Source of the DNA: Clostridia bacterium | Lineage (GTDB): Bacteria; Bacillota; Clostridia; Christensenellales; UBA3700 | Length of the DNA: 51,292 nt | Assembly (NCBI GenBank): GCA_029060025.1 | Contig: JAIDUV010000066.1 | Location: 1 to 51,292, forward strand | Direction of reading: 5' to 3' | Shown here: positions 35,475 through 43,211 of the stretch, piece after piece | Layout of the letters: each line of letters starts with the position of its first letter | How positions within the stretch are numbered: position 1 is the stretch's first letter | Notes under the pieces: model-generated | What the model was told of the DNA's origin: nothing | Databases searched by the model: none | What the model saw: only the letters and a program-made list of their open reading frames with translations | Position numbers and translations under genes: made by a program

Positions 35475-36493
35475 TTACAAGTCAATATTTAGGGCTTCCA
35501 TTGTCTCTTTTTGGGTGTTCGGCATTAGGTGCGAATATGTGTTGAGAGTTTGAGTAATGTCGCTATGACCGAGCCGTTTTGATATGATAAGAATGTTTTG
35601 CCCTTTGTTGATAAGTAGCGAAGCGTGAGAGTAGCGCGGATCGTGGACACGGATATGCTTAACTCTCGCAATATCTTCATACATTTTCATATTATCTCGT
35701 ACCGCAAAGTCGCCAAAAGGCTCGCAAACTCCGAAAAAGAAGCAATCCATCGCAAATCCGTCATAGTCCTTACAGTATGAGATATTATGGCATTAGGAAC
35801 ACAAGACGAGTGGGCATAGGTACAATTAGATATGAAGAGCGGTTTGTTATATGTATCTCATTAGTTGTAAAGTCTATATCGTTCCAAGTGAGCAGCCGGT
35901 AAAGTATAGGAAAGAGAAGAACGTACGCCAATGAATATCGTCAATAGCGTGATAAAACGCCTTGAACTTGTCTTCCGTCCAAAAATCATTTCTTTTTTAG
36001 CGTCGGTGTTTTTGAAGTTGCCGACACGACTTACTATATTACTGTCAACGTAATTATGTTTTACAGCATAGTTGAACAGCGCAGTAAATATTTTATAGAT
36101 TTTAGACTTGTAGTCAAAAGTAAGCCCGCGCTTGATAATGCTTTTTGCCAAAGTTCGATATCTCTTGCATTGATTCTCTTTATGTCCTTGTCTGCAAACA
36201 TAGGCAGAACGTAGAGCCGAAGTGCATCACAGGAACTTTTGACTGATGACGGTAATTACGGACTTTACGACAGGCTTGGGGGAGTTGTCATTGATATATT
36301 GCTAGTAGGCTTCTTTGGCAAGTCGTTTGGTCTTAAAACCCGACAGTTTCTTTTGTACGCCATCTACTCGAAAGACCTAAGACCAAGTTGTGCGGTTAGT
36401 CGCCGTGCTGCATTTAACACATAAATCTTTCTTGTCCGCCGTTACGTTGCGTTTGGAAGTAGGGCAGTAGCGTCCTTGATAGAAACTTGCCAT
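35475..36493 (-). pseudogene. Decayed phage tyrosine integrase
   Basis: Fragments of one integrase in several frames. The start at 36493 reads MASFYQGRYCPTSKRNVTAD with a Cys-rich N-terminus, then an internal stop, then VQKKLSGFKTKRLAKEAY and another stop. The middle (about 35990-36151) reads SKIYKIFTALFNYAVKHNYV. The C-terminal part (35475-35750) has HDPRYSHASLLINKGQNILI, SKRLGHSDITQTLNTYSH, still with the His and Tyr catalytic elements. At least two stops and two frame changes exclude a working product. The prophage would therefore need another recombinase. Confidence 0.82.
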
Positions 36494-36494
36494 A

Positions 36495-37163
36495 TTACCT
36501 CACATCACTTTGGAATGCTACAGCCTTTCCTAATATGCGTATTTGGTCGAGTTCTTCGCCGACATACACAAAGGGAGCATATTTAGGATTTTCTGCTTGT
36601 AAAACAAGTTTTTGACTTTCGGGGTAGTAGAATAAACGTTTAAGCGTAGCCTCGTCACCTATGAGTACCACCGCAATTTCGCCATTGTCTACCATTTCTT
36701 GCTTGCGTACAAATACTAAATCGCCGTCGTGAATACGCGCGCCTACCATACTATCGCCATTTGCCCTTAAGCAGAAATCAGCATTGACATTAGTGCCGAG
36801 TTGTATATATGATTCTTTATCTTCTTCCGCATAAATAGGCTCTCCACAGGCTACCGAACCAAGAAATGGTATTTTTTGGGTGGATATGGGGTAGATATTG
36901 TCAATAGAAAATAGGTCGATACCACATTTAGGCGTCAATTGATTTTGATTTAATTGTATGATTTTGCCATTACTTAACCCATCAGCACTTATATTTAATG
37001 CATTGCATAGTTTAATTATATTGGCTATACTAGCGTTTTGCAGTCCTCTTTTAAAAATACTGTCTAATGTCGAATATGGCAGGTCGGCTTTTCTTGCGAA
37101 TTCAGATTTACTGGAATAGTTTTTAATAATTAAGTCCACTACTTGTTTTTCAAGTTCTCCCAT
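36495..37163 (-). CDS. CI/LexA-type prophage repressor
   Basis: A 222-residue repressor with an N-terminal HTH (about 1-65: SKSEFARKADLPYSTLDSIF) and a C-terminal S24 autoprotease. The catalytic Ser lies in LRANGDSMVGARIHDGD and the Lys in GDEATLKRLFYY. The likely cleavage site is VACGEP near residue 107. RecA-stimulated self-cleavage would induce the prophage, by family knowledge. The start at 37163 follows AGAGGTG; the frame to 37202 is unsupported. It has its own promoter (37193-37221) and faces cro across four operator copies. Confidence 0.9.
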   Translation of the reverse strand: MGELEKQVVDLIIKNYSSKSEFARKADLPYSTLDSIFKRGLQNASIANIIKLCNALNISADGLSNGKIIQLNQNQLTPKCGIDLFSIDNIYPISTQKIPFLGSVACGEPIYAEEDKESYIQLGTNVNADFCLRANGDSMVGARIHDGDLVFVRKQEMVDNGEIAVVLIGDEATLKRLFYYPESQKLVLQAENPKYAPFVYVGEELDQIRILGKAVAFQSDVR

Positions 37164-37192
37164 TTTACACCTCTTATTTTGTTTTCGATATA

Positions 37193-37221
37193 AGAATAGC
37201 ACTAAAATATCGAAAAATCAA
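37193..37221 (-). promoter_or_regulatory. Repressor-maintenance promoter
   Basis: On the minus strand: TTGATT (37216-37221), a 17-bp spacer, TATTCT (37193-37198). Confidence 0.6.
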
Positions 37222-37232
37222 GAGTTATTACT

Positions 37233-37329
37233 AAAAATTCGTGAAAAAATAATGAAAATTCGTGAAAAAGTTATTGACACTAACGAAAATTCGTGATAAC
37301 ATATACTTGCAAACCACGAAAATTCGTGA
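37233..37329. promoter_or_regulatory. Four operator sites of the lysogeny switch
   Basis: The 12-mer (G/A)AAAATTCGTGA occurs at 37233-37244, 37254-37265, 37285-37296 and 37318-37329. The last is part of CACGAAAATTCGTG, a near-palindrome. The third fills the spacer of the cro promoter and the fourth overlaps its early transcript. They are probably shared by the repressor and Cro. Confidence 0.8.
37274..37302 (+). promoter_or_regulatory. Early lytic promoter (PR-like)
   Basis: TTGACA (37274-37279), a 17-bp spacer holding one operator, TAACAT (37297-37302). It reads into cro. Confidence 0.72.
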
Positions 37330-37343
37330 AAGGAGACAAAGTA

Positions 37344-37538
37344 ATGTATAGAAATCTTGAAGCCGAACTTAGTCGGAAAGGTCTAACAAGGAGCGAGTTG
37401 GCTAAATTGATGAATATTAGAGCAACTACATTATCTAACAAACTCAATGGGAAATCTGATATTAAGTTTTCAGAAGCAATGCAAATCAAAAAGATATTAA
37501 ATGTTGATATACCGCTAGAGATACTTTTTAACGCGTAA
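37344..37538 (+). CDS. Cro-like XRE regulator
   Basis: A 64-residue HTH protein with NLEAELSRKGLTRSELAKLM, ATTLSNKLNGKSDIKFSEAM and NVDIPLEILF. ATG 37344 follows AAAGGAGAC; the frame open to 37293 runs through the operators. It faces the CI-type repressor, the standard genetic-switch arrangement. It is expected to shut down the repressor promoter during lytic growth. Confidence 0.82.
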   Translation: MYRNLEAELSRKGLTRSELAKLMNIRATTLSNKLNGKSDIKFSEAMQIKKILNVDIPLEILFNA

Positions 37539-37552
37539 CACAAGGAGGTGAT

Positions 37553-37771
37553 ATGGAAAACTACAAGATAGACGAAGTAGGCAGAACGGCATTGGGCAAT
37601 TTTACGACAGCGGAACTTGTTCACGAACTTATGGAACGTGAGGGAGTAAAGAGCATAAATATTGAGCCTTATATAGAAGTCGAGTTCAAAGCAGTATGCA
37701 ATGGCAAGCAGACAAGTGGGGCTTGGGCAAAGTATGGTGGGTTTACCGTTCTTGCTATCTATGGGAACTAG
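37553..37771 (+). CDS. Prophage early hypothetical protein
   Basis: A 72-residue protein, not recognised. AAGGAGGTGAT is an ideal ribosome site. It reads KIDEVGRTALGNFTTAELVH near its start and ends AKYGGFTVLAIYGN. It directly follows cro, and its 3' end overlaps by 4 bp the convergent DUF4145 relic. Confidence 0.6.
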   Translation: MENYKIDEVGRTALGNFTTAELVHELMEREGVKSINIEPYIEVEFKAVCNGKQTSGAWAKYGGFTVLAIYGN

Positions 37772-38336
37772 TCAGCATTGGGCTTGGAAGAATTAAGTCG
37801 TTCACTTGCTTCTAAAATGCTTAATTCATTGTCTATTAAAGTGCAAAGTATCTCAAATATTTCGATGACTTGTTCCGTAGAGAAATTTAGCATTTTAATT
37901 ATATGAACCGAGTCATTGCCGAACTTGCGAATAAGTTTAGTGCAGACACCAGTATAGAAATTTGAATCCATTTTTTTCTATACGTTTAGCAAGAGATAAA
38001 TGTTTTAATTCTTCTTCGGAGAAGTGTTTTACTTTTATCAAGTAGTCCCAAACAAGCCATTCGAGAGCAATTCGAAGACCTGCGCCTACAAGCATATCAT
38101 AACCATTATTTTGCGCTTTAATAGTTTGTTGATATGTTATAAATGCCTTAGGTGAAAGAGAATTAATTCGATTTGGCAAATCAATTATTGCAGTTGGTAT
38201 AGGGTAACAGAAGCACGTATTAAGTCCACATAAATTATTGCAATTATCATAAATAGGCTGTTTGATTATGAAGAATGATCTATGGCAGTGGTACATCTAT
38301 GGGATTGCAATACGGACATTTTGCGAGGAACCTCAT
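37768..38336 (-). pseudogene. Frameshifted DUF4145-type protein
   Basis: Three frame pieces on the minus strand join into one DUF4145-like protein. It starts at 38336 after GAGGTG with MRFLAKCPYCNPIDVPLP, a zinc-ribbon CPYC, and then a stop. The middle piece has LSPKAFITYQQTIKAQNNGY and AGLRIALEWLVWDYLIKVKH. After another frame change comes MDSNFYTGVCTKLIRKFGND to the end. DUF4145 proteins are common near defence and restriction genes. Two frameshifts make it non-functional unless sequencing errors are involved. Confidence 0.68.
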
Positions 38337-38353
38337 AAACACACCTCATTGGT

Positions 38354-38569
38354 TTGCCGTGGATAAAGACTGAAAAGTTAGCCCTTATTTTAGGCTATAG
38401 TAAGCAGACCGCATCAAAGAGAATGGCGGATATACATACGCAGATAATGAAGAAAGGTAAGCGTACTTTGCGTGGTTTTGCATCGTCGAAAGAAGTGATT
38501 GAGTATTTAGAGATAGATATGCAAGAACTTATAGCAAACGTGAAAATCGAGAACGAACTAAATCTATAA
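38354..38569 (+). CDS. Small HTH protein, excisionase-like
   Basis: A 71-residue protein with WIKTEKLALILGYSKQTASK, a winged-helix/MerR-like DNA-binding start, and a helical tail. The frame begins at TTG 38354; no ribosome site is clear, so the start is uncertain. In this position after cro, such proteins serve as excisionases or early regulators. Confidence 0.55.
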   Translation: MPWIKTEKLALILGYSKQTASKRMADIHTQIMKKGKRTLRGFASSKEVIEYLEIDMQELIANVKIENELNL

Positions 38570-38584
38570 CAAGGAGGACAAGCA

Positions 38585-38971
38585 ATGAACTACAAGGCAG
38601 TATTCAGGCTCAAGAACGGCATAAAGGGCGAAGTCAAGATGACGGCTCAAAACGACGGTGACGCGTTTATGACGGCTTGTAAGATGTTTGCATTACAAGA
38701 CTCGGTAGAGTGGCGTATAGACAAGATGGAGTCAATCTTTAAGCCTAAAGAAGAGTTGAAAAAGGCATTGGATAACGTGGAGCGAGTTGAAGAGCAAGTT
38801 AAGATGGGACACGACTACGCTCAAGGCAGATTGAAAGCATTGCCCGAAGAACAAGAGGGCGGTAGCGAGTGGCAAAGGCAGGAAGAGTTGGTAGACAAAC
38901 TATACGAGGCGAACGAGTATCTTGTAGACGTTAAAAAGAACTTGCAAGCGGCTTTCAATCTAATGGAGTAA
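38585..38971 (+). CDS. Prophage early protein with coiled coil
   Basis: A 128-residue protein starting MNYKAVFRLKNGIKGEVKMT, then a long charged helix (FKPKEELKKALDNVERVEEQ to YLVDVKKNLQAAF). AAGGAGGACAAG precedes the ATG. The function is unknown; helical early proteins here often act in recombination or host takeover, without evidence in this case. Confidence 0.6.
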   Translation: MNYKAVFRLKNGIKGEVKMTAQNDGDAFMTACKMFALQDSVEWRIDKMESIFKPKEELKKALDNVERVEEQVKMGHDYAQGRLKALPEEQEGGSEWQRQEELVDKLYEANEYLVDVKKNLQAAFNLME

Positions 38972-39081
38972 AAAAAGACCTTTTCCAAAATGCGCAACAG
39001 AAAGAAGTCTTAGTCAAGGGGATATTTAAATCCTTAAAAAAAGATATCACAAAAAATTAAATAAGTTAAAAGGATATGAAA

Positions 39082-39351
39082 ATGGAATACCACGTTAAAC
39101 AAATTTCAAAGAAGCAACAGCAATTAGAGATAGTCAAGTTAGGCATATCGCAAATGTATAGCGACCAAGTTAAAAAGATTCAAGGCTCAATCGTAAGCGT
39201 GTCTGACGATGTTAGAACCATAGAGTTTGAGAACGCATCGAAAATAGCCGAAAGGCTCAATGCAGGTTTTGAACTTGTAAAAGATTTAGAGGATAGCATT
39301 GTGTATCACAACAACCAAATTAAAGAGATAAAAGCAAAGCAAAAGAGTTAG
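39082..39351 (+). CDS. Coiled-coil early protein with possible lost C-terminus
   Basis: An 89-residue, helical, charged protein. ATG 39082 is chosen over ATG 39076 because the AAAGGAT ribosome site sits at proper distance only for the former. It ends KEIKAKQKS at a TAG, but one frame back the sequence continues as AKELGIETRTPDELASLIER before a stop at 39403, which looks like a native tail. Either a -1 shift or a 1-base change altered the end. No family is recognised. Confidence 0.5.
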   Translation: MEYHVKQISKKQQQLEIVKLGISQMYSDQVKKIQGSIVSVSDDVRTIEFENASKIAERLNAGFELVKDLEDSIVYHNNQIKEIKAKQKS

Positions 39352-39412
39352 GCATTGAAACTCGAACGCCCGATGAACTGGCAAGCCTAATCGAAAGGTA
39401 GGAGGCGTAGCA

Positions 39413-39709
39413 ATGCATAAGAGAACAAAGGCGCTTGCAATCAGTAAGGCAGTTAAAGAAAAGGTATATGAGCGCGATTGTGGTCTATGCGTATTGTGCG
39501 GAAGCCTCGGACTACCCGAAGTACATTACATATCTCGTAGCAGGGGCGGAGTTGGCATTGAGCAAAATATAGTAACGCTTTGCTGTCCGTGCCATAACCA
39601 AATGGACAGCACAACGGTGCGAGAAAATCTATTGCGTCGAGTAAAAGAATATCTCGACTTATGGTATCCAAACTTTACGGATGCAGAGCAAGTTTATAAA
39701 AAGGAGTGA
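39413..39709 (+). CDS. HNH endonuclease
   Basis: A 98-residue HNH nuclease. RDCGLCVLCGSLGLPEVHYI holds the first zinc Cys pair and the catalytic His, SRGGVGIEQNIVTLCCPCHN the Asn, second Cys pair and His. TAGGAGGCG precedes the ATG. HNH genes in the early region of such prophages nick DNA or act in packaging; here it lies just before ssb. Confidence 0.85.
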   Translation: MHKRTKALAISKAVKEKVYERDCGLCVLCGSLGLPEVHYISRSRGGVGIEQNIVTLCCPCHNQMDSTTVRENLLRRVKEYLDLWYPNFTDAEQVYKKE

Positions 39710-39711
39710 CT

Positions 39712-40116
39712 ATGAACAAGGTAATTTTAATTGGGAATTTAACACGCGACCCAGAAATGTCGCAGACATCAAACAATGTGGCGATAACTAAAATGTCTAT
39801 CGCAGTGAACCGCAAGTTTACGAGTGCAAACAGCGAACGTGAAGCGGACTATTTCATCATATTTGCATTGCGTGGACTTGCCGAGAAATGTGCAAAGTTT
39901 TTGATTAAAGGCAAAAAAATATCGGTAATAGGCAGTTTGCAAAATCGCAGTTATGAAGATAACAACGGCAACAAAAAGCAAGTCACTGAAGTTATGGCAG
40001 ATGAAATCGAGTTCTTGTCGCCTGTCGGAGAGGAAGCACAGCAACAGCAAGGACAAACGTCAAAACGTAGTATAAATGACTTGAAGCCGGTAGACGAAGA
40101 CGGTCTACCATTCTAG
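39712..40116 (+). CDS. ssb: Single-stranded DNA-binding protein, phage copy
   Basis: A 134-residue OB-fold SSB with MNKVILIGNLTRDPEMSQT, FIIFALRGLAEKCAKFLIKG, SVIGSLQNRSYEDNNGNKK and the acidic tip VDEDGLPF, which docks partner proteins. ATG 39712 is used, with AAAAAGGAG 7 bp before it; the GTG at 39706 would overlap the HNH stop. It is part of the prophage replication block. Confidence 0.93.
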   Translation: MNKVILIGNLTRDPEMSQTSNNVAITKMSIAVNRKFTSANSEREADYFIIFALRGLAEKCAKFLIKGKKISVIGSLQNRSYEDNNGNKKQVTEVMADEIEFLSPVGEEAQQQQGQTSKRSINDLKPVDEDGLPF

Positions 40117-40124
40117 GAGAGCGT

Positions 40125-40796
40125 ATGGAAGATAAAAGAAGTTATTACGCGGTTATACCTGCCAACGTAAGATATGATAAAAGTTTGCCGTCAAGTACAA
40201 AGTTGCTTTACGGAGAGATAAGCGCATTGTGTAATCAAAACGGAATTTGTTGGGCGGAAAACAGTTATTTTGCAGGACTATACGAAGTAAGTGATAGAAC
40301 AATTCAAACTTGGATAAATGCGCTTGTAAACAAGGGATATGTCTATCGCAATTTCATAACAACCGAAGATGGCAGACCAACTTCAAAGCGTTGTTTGAGC
40401 ATAGTTGAGATGTCGTCAAATTTCGTGGTGGTACGAAAAAATCTTCAGGGGGGATATGAAGAAAACTTCGTGGGGGGTATGAAGAAATCTTCACCCATAA
40501 TAACACAGAATAATAATACAAATGAATATAACCCTATAAATAGAGTAGATGGGGGACGAAATTCAAAGGCATTTCAAAAGCCTACTTTAGAAGAAGTCGC
40601 CGCCTATTGCCGAGAGAGAAGTAACAATGTAGACGCCGAGACTTTTTGGGACTTTTATGAGAGCAAAGGTTGGAAAGTGGGCAATCAGTCGATGAGAGAT
40701 TGGAAAGCGAGTGTCAGAACTTGGGAAAAAGACTCAAGAAGACATACAGGCGGACTTAAAAGCGCAGGCAGAATAAATTACGACAGTGAGGATTGA
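40125..40796 (+). CDS. Phage replication initiator, winged-helix type
   Basis: A 223-residue DnaD/replication-initiator-like protein. The N-terminal winged helix has YYAVIPANVRYDKSLPSSTK, GLYEVSDRTIQTWINALVNK and RRNF-type wing residues (about 5-100). A variable linker with repeated GGYEENFVGGMKKS follows. The C-terminal block has AETFWDFYESKGWKVGNQSM and RDWKASVRTWEK, the motif found before DnaC loaders. The gene overlaps the leader of dnaC. It probably binds the phage origin and brings in the loader. Confidence 0.78.
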   Translation: MEDKRSYYAVIPANVRYDKSLPSSTKLLYGEISALCNQNGICWAENSYFAGLYEVSDRTIQTWINALVNKGYVYRNFITTEDGRPTSKRCLSIVEMSSNFVVVRKNLQGGYEENFVGGMKKSSPIITQNNNTNEYNPINRVDGGRNSKAFQKPTLEEVAAYCRERSNNVDAETFWDFYESKGWKVGNQSMRDWKASVRTWEKDSRRHTGGLKSAGRINYDSED

Positions 40797-40798
40797 TT

Positions 40799-41614
40799 AT
40801 GAATAACGGAGAGTTTGAAGCCAAGATAGTAATAAACGGTGTGCCGCATTGTCCCAAATGCAAAGAGGCAATTGAGTACAGGAAAATCTTCAACGACAGG
40901 CTGTATATATTTCCGGTGCGTTGCAAATGTCAAGAAGAAGAGTATAGAAAGCAGAAGGCACAGGAGCAGAAAGCAAAGCACGAATTTGAAAGGCAAATGC
41001 GAATACATAAGTTAAGAGTCAATGGAATAGCAGTCAAGAGTTATCATAATTGGACGTTTGAAAGCGATGATATGATGACGCCCAAATTGACGATGATAAT
41101 ACGCGAGTACGTAGATAAATTTGAGGAGTCAAAGGAAAAGGGGCAAGGCTTGATACTTTGGGGTGATTTGGGAACAGGAAAGACCTATTACGCAATGTGC
41201 ATAGCCAACGCTTTGATAGACAACGGTTACAAGGTGTACGCGACTTCGCCGTCGCAGATAGTTATGCAGATGAGCGATATATCCAAGGCAGAAGAGCGGT
41301 TTAAAAGGTTTATGAGTTACGACTTGATTGTGTTAGACGATCTCGGAACAGAGAGGAGTACAAATTTTGCGACGGAGCAGATCTACGAGTTTATAAACGG
41401 CTGTAACGTGAGAAATATACCGCTTATAATAACAACGAATTACACGCCGACAATGCTTAAAGATGCGAGTCAAAACACAGAGAATTTGTCCTATGCAAGA
41501 ATATACAGCAGAATACTAGAGAAATGCTGTCCAATTAAGATAAACGCAATTAAGCGTAGGGTCAACAAAGCGATAGAGAACAGAGCAGACATCAGTAAAC
41601 GTTTGGGACTATAG
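40799..41614 (+). CDS. DnaC-like helicase loader
   Basis: A 271-residue AAA+ loader. An N-terminal zinc cluster is seen as CPKCKEAIEY and RCKCQEEE. Walker A is LWGDLGTGKTYYAM, Walker B LIVLDDLGTER, sensor ITTNYTP. It loads the host replicative helicase onto phage DNA. ATG 40799 follows GAGGAT; the TTG at 40793 is unlikely. It overlaps the reading region of the initiator upstream, as usual for these operons. Confidence 0.87.
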   Translation: MNNGEFEAKIVINGVPHCPKCKEAIEYRKIFNDRLYIFPVRCKCQEEEYRKQKAQEQKAKHEFERQMRIHKLRVNGIAVKSYHNWTFESDDMMTPKLTMIIREYVDKFEESKEKGQGLILWGDLGTGKTYYAMCIANALIDNGYKVYATSPSQIVMQMSDISKAEERFKRFMSYDLIVLDDLGTERSTNFATEQIYEFINGCNVRNIPLIITTNYTPTMLKDASQNTENLSYARIYSRILEKCCPIKINAIKRRVNKAIENRADISKRLGL

Positions 41615-41622
41615 GAGGGAAT

Positions 41623-41784
41623 ATGAAACGAAATCAAATAACAATAGCAAACGAGCAGGACAGGCTTACGACAGCGTCAATCTTGGTTAAGAACGGCTAC
41701 TGCGTGAGGACGGTAAAGGTCAGGGTAACACCGACGGGGAAGGCAACAAAGACGGTGGTAGAGTATTGGAGGGAAGATGAGTGA
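41623..41784 (+). CDS. Small prophage protein, 53 residues
   Basis: A short frame starting MKRNQITIANEQDRLTTASI and ending VVEYWREDE. AGGAGGGAAT precedes the ATG 9 bp after the dnaC stop, and the next gene overlaps its end by 8 bp, so it is embedded in an operon. It is basic and soluble; no family is recognised. Confidence 0.6.
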   Translation: MKRNQITIANEQDRLTTASILVKNGYCVRTVKVRVTPTGKATKTVVEYWREDE

Positions 41785-41890
41785 AAGAATTGACATAATA
41801 GTCATATTTGGTGTTTTTCTGGCAGTAATAGGCGTTATAGTGCTTTTGGCGGAAATATTAAGCAAAATAGACGAGAATAGGAGGAAGTAA
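41777..41890 (+). CDS. Small single-helix membrane protein, 37 residues
   Basis: MSERIDIIVIFGVFLAVIGV then IVLLAEILSKIDENRRK: one transmembrane helix with a charged tail. Its ATG overlaps the previous gene and its stop overlaps the next start (TAATG). Such micro-proteins are common in phage operons; the role is unknown. Confidence 0.55.
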   Translation: MSERIDIIVIFGVFLAVIGVIVLLAEILSKIDENRRK

Positions 41891-42315
41891 TGGACAGACT
41901 GACAAAGCAGATAATTAAGTGTAAGGTAATGCAGTATCCGCATATGCGAAACAAGATAGCGGACGAGATAGCCGACGTGTGCGAGAAAGGAGCAAACACA
42001 AGCAGCGGCGTGTTGGGCGGATATAGTTCGACGAGGAACACAAGCGGTTTTGATGAGAGGCTGGCAAAAATAATGAGCAAGGAAGATTACTTGTGGTGCC
42101 AGGCTATAGAGTCGGCAGTAGGATATTTCAATGAGCGAGGACGAGAAGAGGTGGTCAAGGCAGTTGAAGGGCTGTATTGGAAGTGTGGGCTTAATGCTAA
42201 TGCAATTGCTTTAAGATTGCATATTAGCAGAACTCAAGTTTACAATAGCGTAGATGACTTTTTTGATACTGTACATAAATTTGGTATAAAAAATGGGGTG
42301 GCAAAGGAGATATAA
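41890..42315 (+). CDS. ArpU/RinA-like late-gene regulator
   Basis: A 141-residue protein with the layout of the ArpU/RinA family. A helical front (KQIIKCKVMQYPHMRNKIAD) is followed by a C-terminal sigma-like HTH, EGLYWKCGLNANAIALRLHI and SRTQVYNSVDDFFDTV. These activators turn on packaging and head genes. Its place at the end of the early block, before the terminase region, fits. The gene starts at the TAATG overlap and is preceded by AGGAGG. Confidence 0.72.
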   Translation: MDRLTKQIIKCKVMQYPHMRNKIADEIADVCEKGANTSSGVLGGYSSTRNTSGFDERLAKIMSKEDYLWCQAIESAVGYFNERGREEVVKAVEGLYWKCGLNANAIALRLHISRTQVYNSVDDFFDTVHKFGIKNGVAKEI

Positions 42316-42431
42316 AAAAGTTTGGACAAGTCCAGGACAAACTTGACTTTTAAAGGGTGTAAAATGGTATTGTCCAAAAGAGGACAGAGAGACTAACTCT
42401 TGTTTGATCATATCTACCACTTCCTTTGAAA

Positions 42432-42456
42432 GCGTCGACAAAAGTGTCGGCGTTTT
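42432..42456 (+). terminator. Terminator of the early operon
   Basis: CGTCGACA (42432-42439) and TGTCGGCG (42444-42451) pair with one G-T, followed by TTTTT. It separates the early genes from the toxin cassettes. Confidence 0.65.
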
Positions 42457-42513
42457 TACTTGGGAATAAGTAGACATTAAATTCTCTAAAAGATTGAATA
42501 AAAGACGCTGCTA

Positions 42514-42542
42514 TTGACTGCTTGACAAAAGCGTGATACAAT
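42514..42542 (+). promoter_or_regulatory. Promoter of toxin cassette 1
   Basis: TTGACT (42514-42519), a 17-bp spacer, TACAAT (42537-42542). The same promoter is repeated before cassettes 2 and 3. Confidence 0.78.
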
Positions 42543-42568
42543 ATTGATGTCTTACTCTAGGAGAGAGT

Positions 42569-42753
42569 ATGGCAACGAAAAAAGGCGCAGGCGGAAAACA
42601 GCAGGAATTGGACATTTGTCAGAATGGGAGAACGAAGAAGAGGTTATACACAGTAGTCAATCAAGGTTTAAAGTCGCAAGCATCAAGAAAGAGAATATAG
42701 ATGAAGAAGAATTTTTTTATAAAATAAAGTTGGAGGAATATAAAGATGAGTGA
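42569..42753 (+). pseudogene. Cassette 1 toxin, internally deleted
   Basis: It starts with the shared leader MATKKGAGGKQQ and then jumps to DNA coding, in another frame, for the last part of the ADP-ribosyltransferase (GIGHLSEWENEEEVIHSSQS, ending KIKLEEYKDE). Compared with the intact copy at 43212, about 175 codons are missing and the joint is out of frame. The catalytic Arg and STS segments are gone, so it cannot be active. Confidence 0.8.
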
Positions 42754-42979
42754 AGAGAAAAAAAACTCTTTTCAAAGAGGGTTAGACCAATTAAAAGGGA
42801 AACATACGAAAGAAGAATTCTTCAAGATATACAATATGAGCAGGGAAGAGTTTGAAGAGTATTTGGAAGAAATAGATAAAGAGGGAAAGAGCAACACTTG
42901 GTTTGTTCATTTGTTAATAGCATACCATAAATCTTATCCAGACAAAGAAACTGAATGGGATAAGAAATGGGGAGAATAA
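42746..42979 (+). CDS. Partner (putative immunity) protein of the ART toxin, copy 1
   Basis: A 77-residue charged protein with FQRGLDQLKGKHTKEEFFKI, YNMSREEFEEYLEEIDKEGK, and WFVHLLIAYHKSYPDKETEW. It is closely similar to 43891 (intact) and 45447 (broken). The ATG overlaps the end of the toxin relic by 8 bp, as in the intact pair, and GGAGGAATAT precedes it. It now stands as an orphan because its toxin is deleted. An immunity or antitoxin role is inferred from pairing; a chaperone is the alternative. Confidence 0.68.
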   Translation: MSEEKKNSFQRGLDQLKGKHTKEEFFKIYNMSREEFEEYLEEIDKEGKSNTWFVHLLIAYHKSYPDKETEWDKKWGE

Positions 42980-43020
42980 GTAATTATAAAAAATGGTATA
43001 GCATAGTATAGTATTTTATA

Positions 43021-43046
43021 AAGCAAGGTAAAAGCCTTGCTTTTTT
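43021..43046 (+). terminator. Terminator of toxin cassette 1
   Basis: AAGCAAGG (43021-43028) and CCTTGCTT (43035-43042), loop TAAAAG, in a T-run to 43046. The same hairpin closes cassettes 2 and 3. Confidence 0.88.
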
Positions 43047-43156
43047 AATGCAAAGATAGAGAAGTTGCGGCGGAAAAAAATAGGGAAAATACTACACTTA
43101 ATAACGCTTTTCAAAGATGAAAGTGTTTTATTAAATATAAATACAAGGCACCAATA

Positions 43157-43185
43157 TTGACTGCTTGATAAAAGCGTGATACAAT
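43157..43185 (+). promoter_or_regulatory. Promoter of toxin cassette 2
   Basis: TTGACT (43157-43162), a 17-bp spacer, TACAAT (43180-43185), then a leader with TAGGAGAGAG before the ATG at 43212. Confidence 0.8.
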
Positions 43186-43211
43186 AGTGGTGTCTTACTC
43201 TAGGAGAGAGT

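Noticed and set aside
35861..36151. Independent 96-residue gene
   Set aside because: It is the middle of the broken integrase.
37768..38296. Two separate small genes (67 and 119 residues) on the minus strand
   Set aside because: They are pieces of one frameshifted DUF4145-like gene that begins at 38336.
38972..39060. Open stretch ending KDITKN
   Set aside because: No start codon or ribosome site; it could be a gene relic, but evidence is too thin.
42544..42753. A 69-residue gene starting MMSYSRREYGN
   Set aside because: The frame only appears because the cassette 1 toxin is deleted and joined out of frame.
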